This document shows positions 49,701 through 64,000 of a stretch of DNA of 64,000 nt, in pieces (within the stretch, counting starts at the first letter, position 1; the number at the start of each line of letters is the position of its first letter). Under the pieces are notes generated by a model that was not told where the DNA came from, did no database searches, and saw only the letters and a list, made by a program, of their open reading frames with translations. Origin of the DNA: Strix aluco (taxonomy: Eukaryota > Chordata > Aves > Strigiformes > Strigidae); assembly GCF_031877795.1 (NCBI RefSeq), contig NC_133971.1, forward strand, positions 12,812,325-12,876,324, given 5' to 3'. Position numbers and translations under genes: made by a program.

Positions 49701-52700
49701 CCCATAGTTCTCAGTAGTTTTTCTTTTATTAAAGTTTAGGATCATCGTGACTGCAAGAAGTGGCAAAAAGAGCATGGCAATTTTGCAAATCTGGGGGGGA
49801 TACTTTACAGAAGGATGTTTGTCTTAATGCTTGAGACCCTGTCTAGGTTGATTAGGATAAGAAAGTTAAAAAAAATAATAATCCATGTTAATAGACTACA
49901 GGACACCCTCCTGAATTCCTGAGCTGTTAGCTTTACACACATTTTACCAAGGACTGCAGTGAGCAACCAAAGCTGAGGCAACTTAAACCTCACTGAAAAT
50001 CCTGAGATGGAATAGTCTTCCCTTGTATCTTCCCTTTGCAGCTGGTGCAAAACACAACAAATTATTTTCCCCTTTTATTTAAATAGGCTGTTCTGCACTC
50101 TATTTCATGAGGACTCTGAGTAAGATATAGTTAATTGACACATGTAATTACAGCTGTCATACCTCCCCTCCTCTCTAGAAACTCTGTTACCAGCCCTATC
50201 CTTGATAAAATGCTTGTGAAGAATATTACATCTGAAGTCAAATGCTATCTGCTAATTGACAGGATAGTTTCAGCAATGTAAGCTTATCTTAGGTAAACAA
50301 ACTTCTAAGGAAACTTTGAGCCAGGAAGGCCAAATGAGATGTTTGAGATTCCTTTTTGCTGCAGAAGGTCTTGTTTTGATAGTGCATGTCAATAGCAAAG
50401 GCTAAATGTGAAAGAGAATGAGAAACAAAAACAGAGGTTCAGTTCCCTCTGTTTATATTTGCTCCTAACTCAATGTTTTTCATAATAAGAAAAGCATCTC
50501 AAGGGGGTCTTTAATTATTGCGGTAGAAAAATTATCTTTATCTGGTATTTTATTTCAAAAAAACCAAAGAATTAATGCACCTCTAGCATTTGTTTCTTTA
50601 AATTCTTATTTAGATTTTATATTTGTTTTTACACTTCAATAAATAATTCACAAAACCAGCCTAAAATTAGCATTTTTACAATATAACAGTGTTAAGTTAC
50701 AGATAAGAAAACTCTTAATAATATTCACATTAAAATATCAAATCAAAGGCAGCAGTACTGTACACTGAATCCACACACATGTGAAAGCAGTGACGAAGAG
50801 GAGAAGCAGTCACCAGGGGGGAGATGACGATGGAGGGAAAAGAAGTCCTGTCCCAGTGTGTGGATTCTGAGGAATGAGAGCAAGTGTTCTGGAAATGGAG
50901 TGCAAACTCTTCAAACACATGTTGCTATGCATGCACAAGGCCCTGACCCTGTCTCTGATCAGTATTCAAACATGTTAGAAGGCAGTGACCCTATTAAGTG
51001 CACTGTACTTCTGTAAAATTATTTGCTTTATAAAGCATAGCTCACCTCAGAACAAATGTTGCAATAATAACTTAAAATGCACTCTCAAGTTTGTCTCCTG
51101 AAATTCCGATTAACTCAAGGGTCCATGTCTTTCCATAAAAATATAACTGAAAGATACTCCCACACATGCAGAACTGTTACCTCAGTTTACTTGCACATGA
51201 AGTGTTACTCAGTACCAATCTGCATCCAAGGGGAGGGAGATCTTGAATCCTACACAGAAGACTGATCTCCATTCCAAAAGATAAGTCATACTGCGAGATG
51301 GGTTTTCAAACAATATGAAAGATAATTTTGTTATGTTATAGACATTGCAAGAATATGTACAGTTATGAAGACTTTGATGTCAAGGGGGGGTGAGGAGAAG
51401 AGTAACAAATAGAGTGATTTTGATGTGCTTAGCATTGAAGAAACCCAATTTCCAAAAGCCATGGCTTACCCCTTATCAGCCAGGACAAATCTGATCCCTC
51501 TGGGTGGTCACAGCAACTGAAACCTGAAGCACTCTCTGGCTGAGCCTTCTCGTCTAGCTTCCAAAACATTTCTACCTCAAGCTGTGACCCGATGAATTTG
51601 TTCCAAACAGGATTACTAAAGAAGTGATATTATACATCTAGTGATCCTGCTAGGTCTTCTCTGAAAAGGCCTTCCTGTTTATAGAAATGGCATCTTCCCG
51701 TTCTTAATACAGAAATACATACTTACATCCTTTCACAGTCAGATTTCAGTAATTTTCTAACTAGCAACTATATGACCTCTGAGCATAAACTATGTGTCCT
51801 GTAGCCTGTACAGCTCAATGAAAATGTCAGTCCTGTGCAGAAACAGAAGAAAATAGATGACATGCAGTGCTTAGGTGATATACCAGTTTAAGTGATGCAG
51901 TATCCTTAAATGCACACCATACCGCATTCTGAGTGGCTCGGTTTCCTAAACTGGACATGAACTCCCCCTTTAGCTGGGCCAAATATACTTGGGAAACTAC
52001 CAAGTCTCTAGTGCTGTAGGGAACCTTGTTCTGTGGCTGACTGAGCCCTTGTAAGTCTGTTTAGGATTCCATCCTGATTACTGCATGCAAATGCTCTTAC
52101 ACCATTCTGTCTAGGACAAAGATTGGAGGGACCACACAGAAGCAATCCATCCCTTCCACCTAACTGTTGTTTGTGGTGAAGGAAAGATGGCCAGACAGGG
52201 CAGAATGACAGTCTCAGCCTAGTAATGGCCTTCTCATAAAGACTCTTAGATTGATGATTGACTGACTCCAGATGAGGCTCACAGGACTTATCCGAAGTCT
52301 ACTGCAGTAAACCTTCACAGAAGAGTCCTGGACCTTAGTTCTTAGCAATTAAAAAAAAAAAAAAAAAAAATGTCAGCAAAATAATCGAGGCCTGTTTAGC
52401 ATTCTACAGAAGATACTTAAAAGTGCTTCTTGCAGATCAGATAGCTTCAGAAAGAACAGGGAGTTTACTGATGAAGGAATAGTTGTGGGGTATAGCAAGG
52501 GAAAACAGAGAAATAAAAAGCAAGTATCTCAGGTAAAAAAGGTGTCCATTTGCTCAAGAAATAAAACTGAAAAACTGTAACAGAGAATTATAATAGCAGG
52601 GTTGGTTCCAGAAGGAAGTTCAGGTGCAGGAAGAGTCCATTTTAAAAGACTGAAGGGAATTTTGTGTGCCAGGAATTCGAGTCAGCATGAGTGATGTTAG

Positions 52701-53740
52701 GTTTAAGGTAGCAGGAGGAGAAAAAGAAAAGGAATCACAACAGCATCTGTTTCAGTGTACCCAGTTTGTCATTATAACCCAAAACACAAATGCTCCAGGG
52801 GGAAAGAATAATACTCAAAACTGAACAATAGTAGGAAACCTATCAGGTAATAACTTGTAGTGTGAATGTATCGGAGGAAAGTCAACAGAGTTTTGGAATG
52901 GCAGAGAAAACTGTTATTAGACTGTGTTATTTACTAAGACTACTCCCATCTTTAACTTCTGATCTGTAGGGCAGTAAAACTTTTGTGACAGAGCACAGGT
53001 AGAAATACCCATACCTTTAAAACAGGTAATTGTTTTCTGAATACTTATTTGTAAATAGAATAAAAAAGAACGAAAATTACTAAATGCCTTATCAAAATAT
53101 TTAACGTTCTCTACACTTTCTTCAACATCTTACTCATAATAGACAAGTCATTATTTTCATTAAACCAGAAACTAGATTTTAACTGAGAAACAAGAAATAT
53201 TTCATAGGACTTAATCAGAGACTTCCATACAAGGTATTCCTACCTTACCAGGTAAGAAAAGAAGCATCTCTCAGCAACAGTGACCTAAGCACCAAGTCTT
53301 CTGAAATGACTTTCTTCTTTATATTTAAAAACATCACGGCTTCAGATAAACTTCAGATAAAACCTTAAAAGCTCAATGCAAGAAGGACATTTTATTGTTA
53401 TTATTGACTGGCTGTTAATGAAATCATTCCAAGAAGTACAGGATATTTTTGCTGCCATTAATGTCATTCTTGATCTACATTATTCTTAGGCTAAAATATT
53501 ATCTAATAATGTACATAACCATGTTCTTGACTTTTCCTTTTCCTCATTGTTTTGCTTATATACGACAAACATCGCTGCTGGCAAGGCCAGTATTCTAGCA
53601 TAACATATAGATGTTACTTGAAAAAGAACATCTTATATATATTTTGATGCATCTGATGAAGCAAATGTTAAGCATACAGAATTCTAGTAACTGTAAGTCA
53701 GGAAATGGACAACGGTACCATGGGTATCATTCTTAAAAGC
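49701..53740. other. Intergenic DNA next to the ADAMTS6 3' end
   Basis: AT-rich DNA with no recognised gene. It holds a 20-base A run at 52351-52370. Minus-strand AATAAA motifs at 49735-49740 and 53391-53396 could be alternative, more distal ADAMTS6 poly(A) signals, so part of this segment may belong to longer 3' UTR isoforms. Confidence 0.5.
52351..52370. repeat. Poly(A) run, A20
   Basis: Twenty uninterrupted A residues on the + strand, flanked by CAATT and TGTCAGC. No recognisable retroposed sequence lies to its left. Confidence 0.93.
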
Positions 53741-53746
53741 TGCAGC

Positions 53747-53752
53747 TTTATT
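53747..53752 (-). terminator. ADAMTS6: Candidate distal ADAMTS6 poly(A) signal AATAAA
   Basis: The minus strand reads AAAATAAAGCTGCAGC here, a canonical hexamer, followed about 30 bases later by a GT-containing stretch (GGTACCGTTGTCC). It lies about 3.3 kb after the stop codon. The choice among three AATAAA candidates (55888, 53747, 53391) cannot be settled from sequence alone. Confidence 0.4.
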
Positions 53753-55114
53753 TTACTAAATTATCTATGTTAAAAACAAATCTGTGCCTGGTGTGGAATT
53801 TCACTGCATCAAGTGTTACAATATTTATGTTTTCATTACAAGCAAGAGAATGCATGTAGAACAAGTGTTAAGAAACATGACAATAAATTAGAATATAATT
53901 TACAAAAGCAAAAATAATAATAATAAAGTAACAGTGTACCACATTAATACTGAGTATAAAATAATAAGCAACTAATCACAATAATACAATGGTAATTTCA
54001 GTCTGTATTATTAAGGATATCTATGTGACATTCACTCCATTACAAAGTTCCTAACGAAATGGACTATTTTGGGGTGTATACACCTTGAGGGGTTAATCTC
54101 TAGATTTTTCTTTCTGTTTTGATCTTCTTCAGCTGATAGTATTGCTCAGTGGAAGTACTGGCACCAGACTGATTTCTGCATTTCGTATTCTATCATTTGA
54201 TTCTAGGCCTGCCATGTTTATAGCCTTTACAAATAGTCCTTTTGTCACTATTTAGGAGTATAACACTATTTAGCTTAGATTATATAGATGGCTACAGTGT
54301 AGCAGCAGCAATGAACTGTGCTGTGGAAACGAATTTTTTTTTTCTTTGAATCAGGTTTCATTTTTTGGTCTTAGTCTGAAGGATTGCTTAGTTTGTAAAT
54401 CCACATACATTCTGCGTTTTGTTCCCTTTAACAATACAATTCAACGCTGCTCCAGGGAGTTCTTTGAATTCCAACCTCAGTGCTGTTATTTCAGAGTAAA
54501 CATCAGACTCCCTAGTGTTTAGCACCAGTAAGACAGCAAAATGTGTCTTTGGAAACACTCCTTACAATTTTAATGTCCTAAGTGAGGTAAAAAGAAAAAA
54601 AAAAAAAAAAGGTTTCCTTTGAATACACAGAAAACCCATTTTCTATTAGCTGCAAAGACACATTAGCTGATAAACAAAATCATGCCCTGGAGAAAACTGG
54701 ACCTTGATACAAAGAGGCCTCTTGCTTAGGGAATGCCTTAGCAATCCCTTTCCCTTTCATCATATTTTTGACCTAACCAGGACGTGGTAGCACCAAGGTG
54801 TTTTGTCAAAAGGATATGGAAAGTCAATTCACTTAACAGAGAAAGACTACATACTGCCTTTAATCCCTATGTGCAACTCCCAAAGATTGTTTTTCTTTTT
54901 TTCTACTGGTGTCACTTTTAACAGGAGTTGTTTACATGGCAATGAGAGCAGCAAATACGCATACGTGAATACATGCAAGCCAACTGAGAATGAATTCCAC
55001 TGGTCACAGGTGTACAGAAGTGGAAATACTGGCAAGAGGTAGCAGATGACAGGAATTTGATGGTCATGAATACACGGGCTATGCAAAACCCCACGGATAG
55101 ATTGTCAGTGTGTT

Positions 55115-55125
55115 GGGGGGGGGGG
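55115..55125. repeat. G11 homopolymer (C11 on the ADAMTS6 sense strand)
   Basis: Eleven consecutive G on the + strand within the probable ADAMTS6 3' UTR. The length is unstable in replication and error-prone in sequencing. Confidence 0.9.
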
Positions 55126-55887
55126 AATTTCATAGTAAGGGTCCTGTTAACAATATCTACTGTTCCATGTTAATTCACATTAGTAAATAGTGTGCAACAC
55201 ATCTGGCTTGTTATTGGTAAAATACACTGGTACACTTCAATTTCAGGATACTCTGAAATTATTTTTCACTGAAAAGAGTACTTTTTTTAAAAAGTGCTAT
55301 CTGAGTTAGAATGTGTAACACGTTATTGTTCACATAACTTTAATTGCACTACAACAAAGGAGGCATAGTTGGATATAAAAGCACATTCACCAAGTACCTG
55401 CTGCAAAATGCAAGTGTTCAAGTACAATATATTAATATAAACAAGTACCTACTTTCCTTATCTCCTTGTTGAGTCTGTTATTGAAAAGTGAAGGGGAAGA
55501 AAGGCACAAGAATTAATTTTTTTATGGTAGATTCTTGAATGTTACTTGCCTAAGTAGTTTGGTTTCACATTTAAAAATGCAAAGTATTTGGTGAATATTA
55601 AAAACATGGTAATATGAAGTAAGTGGAGTATGGCGGCAGAAAAGTTAAGGCATCTAGCTACTAATCCATAAGCATGAGTTTGTTCCAGTCTCATGCTGAA
55701 ACCTGCCCTAGCTTTAAATATGGTCCAGCTTTAAATACGTACCTGGCCATTTAGGTGAAGGCGGCCAGACTTCATCCTAGCCACCCCTTTTCCAGTGTGC
55801 CTTACTCCTCATAGTCCAACAGGCCTCTTGGCTCAAGCACACTTTTGACTTCCCATTTGAACAGAACCTAGATACCTCCATGAGTCG

Positions 55888-55893
55888 TTTATT
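55888..55893 (-). terminator. ADAMTS6: Candidate proximal ADAMTS6 poly(A) signal AATAAA
   Basis: TTTATT on the + strand is AATAAA on the ADAMTS6 sense strand, about 1.19 kb after the stop. It would produce the shortest 3' UTR that uses a canonical hexamer. No strong GT-rich downstream element is apparent. Confidence 0.3.
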
Positions 55894-57078
55894 CTTTGGT
55901 TGTAATTCTTGCCCACTCAGATGTGGTCTCCTGAACTGCACATTCACATTTTCTTTCTCATAAACAAATGCCCTTCTGCTATGGTATCAAAGTGAACACC
56001 CGGATTCCATTTTAACTTTCAGCTTTGCAAAGGACTGTTGCTATTACACAGTAGGCTTATCTTTTGCACTGGAATTTCTTAGTTTTGGAGAATCAAAAGT
56101 AACGTGTAAACCAGATCTAGATGCCCACAAAGTTGTTTCTTCTTTGTGGTTGGTGTTGTAAACAAAAGTGAGCTGGAGTCAAAGTGTAAGTTCTGAGCAA
56201 CCTGTACCGTAGTAGTGAAGAAGCTGGCAATACGGTCTTCACCACTGTTGGAGTCTGCCTCCTCCATGATACTGAAATGTTCCCTTTCAGTGGAAATCTC
56301 AGCTTCACTTGTACAATGGCAAAATGGCCATAAACCTGCAACACAGATTTCATTTTGTTTCATGGCACACTCGTATTTCATGCACCACTGCAATAACTGT
56401 TGCACCTCTTAAAACTAAGTCCCTCATGGTTGTTCTATTTAGTATAGCTTTATATATGGCTCACAGCAGTGCTCAGGAAATATGGATTACTCCAAAGGGA
56501 ATTGGGTGGAATGAAGGAAAAATACTTCTTTTTTTTAATTTCTGCTCCTTAAATAACATTTCCAAGCTCATTTTATAATTTAAATTGTGGTGCTGTGTTA
56601 TGAGATAAAATAGTTAACATTTTTAAGCTATGACTTAACATTTTTTTGATTCTTCTTTACTTCCATAGTAGACCAAGTCATAACAGCTACATTTTAAACA
56701 GTTTTAAATACAAATGGATTCAGTGTCATTGCTAGTCCATAATAAAAATTACTTTAATGGTCCAAGGAGGTAAACAGACTATTGGATTTAGTCAAGAACA
56801 CAAATGTTCCACAGTAAGCTATTCTATATGTGTTGTGTGGATCTTTCCAATTTGGCATGCCCTCCTTATACTGTGTCCAGCACTTTGGATTAATAAATCC
56901 CACTTCACAGAAGTTAAAATAATATTGAAATCCTGTCAGCTGGGGCTGACCAGTGGTTACGTTTTCCACAGGGTAATGCATTTGTAAGGACGTCAATCTC
57001 ATTCCGCTGTGTGGCTCTCTTTGATGGACGCTCTTCCACAATGATAATAACAAGACACATTCCTGTGCTTTCTGTGGG

Positions 57079-63361
<6,283 letters not shown>

Positions 63362-64000
63362 CTAAAAATAAGAAAGATGAAAAAGTAAAACAACTTGGAT
63401 CCAATTTTAAAATATAAAACAAGATAACAGTAAAGCAATCAGGAACAGTACACATGCACAAATTTTAAAGAAGACAGGTATCCGAAGAGATTTGGCTAAT
63501 GCAGAAAATAATTTTCCTAAAATATTTTAGAATTTTTCCTTTTTGACACTGTATGTGAGCACTTGCCTTTCAAAGAAAATAAAACACAATGAATGTTGGC
63601 TCCCTGAACAGTACAGATTTGAGATATAAGAATATAATTTAATTTGCATTATTTCATATATCATGTCTGAGTTTAAGTGCATGTTTTCAAGAATTACTTT
63701 AGAATAAAGAAAAACCAAAGAGAGCACGAATTCAAATCTACTAGAGGACTTTTTTAAGAAAAAAGGAAACTATCTTTCAAACAAAAACAGTTTGCTGTTT
63801 CAAAACATGTTTTAATTTCTATAACTAAACAGTGGTTTTAGTGCAATATCAATTTAAGATAAATGTGCATCTGAACAACTTACTGTAAAAGAAAAGCCAG
63901 TAAGACTCTAATATCACAAATTATTGTCCCTCGGTTAGTTAAGATAATGTGTTTTATTTTCATTAGTGGCAAATTACTCAGCAAACTTAGAAACTGAAAC
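63362..64000 (-). other. ADAMTS6: ADAMTS6 intron, 3' part
   Basis: Intronic sequence upstream (on the sense strand) of the penultimate exon, running past the window edge. It is AT-rich with no recognised element. The acceptor AG is at 63363-63362. Confidence 0.85.

Larger units (their letters stand above)
53741..57078 (-). other. ADAMTS6: Probable ADAMTS6 3' untranslated region
   Basis: Sequence immediately downstream of the ADAMTS6 stop on the minus strand. It is AT-rich, contains no conserved exon, and runs about 3.3 kb to the best-looking AATAAA (53747-53752). Another AATAAA lies at 55888-55893 and would give a UTR of about 1.2 kb. An A16 run at 54595-54610 and a G11 run at 55115-55125 fall inside. 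In vertebrates ADAMTS6 transcripts carry a multi-kilobase 3' UTR, so the longer form is plausible. The exact end is inferred, not seen. Confidence 0.5.

Noticed and set aside
52351..52370. A20 run as the tail of a processed pseudogene
   Set aside because: No gene-like sequence, poly(A) signal or target-site duplication was recognised to its left.

Overview
The window is vertebrate nuclear DNA, most likely from a bird. CR1 LINEs are the only recognisable interspersed repeats. The three younger copies end in, or when reversed start with, the CR1 terminal motif related to ATTCTATGATTCT. No mammalian Alu, L1 or B-type SINE sequence was noticed. Most of the DNA is AT-rich, non-coding and full of stop codons. 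There is no bacterial-style gene organisation, and nearly all the short open frames look like chance.

Two real protein-coding genes enter from opposite ends and point at each other. On the left, on the + strand, is the final coding exon of CWC27 (SDCCAG10), a spliceosome-associated cyclophilin-like protein. It has a stop codon and a nearby poly(A) signal. On the right, on the - strand, are the last two coding exons of ADAMTS6, a secreted metalloprotease. One carries the core of the final thrombospondin type-1 repeat and the other carries the PLAC domain and the stop. This tail-to-tail arrangement matches the neighbouring CWC27 and ADAMTS6 genes of human chromosome 5q12. In birds that block is generally on the Z chromosome, which is an inference from synteny and cannot be shown here.

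Layout: 1-7074 is the last CWC27 intron. 7075-7237 is the CWC27 terminal coding exon, followed by a short 3' UTR. About 7.3-53.7 kb is intergenic. 53.7-57.08 kb is probably the ADAMTS6 3' UTR. 57079-57188 is the ADAMTS6 final coding exon. 57189-63204 is an intron, 63205-63361 is the penultimate exon, and 63362-64000 is the next intron upstream.

The intron and intergenic sequence holds three recognisable truncated CR1 copies: 5.8-6.4 kb on -, 22.75-24.15 kb on +, and 36.66-38.30 kb on +. There is one much older CR1 at 18.03-18.87 kb on -, and there are faint reverse-transcriptase remnants near 28.1-28.5 kb and 10.3-10.5 kb. Other structure is limited to homopolymers, small microsatellites, short tandem duplications and one GC-rich block at 48.48-49.70 kb with long open frames on both strands. 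I found no rRNA, tRNA, CRISPR array or intact mobile element, and nothing that amounts to a previously undescribed system. The least explained segments are the GC-rich block and the 163-codon frame at 43.3-43.8 kb.
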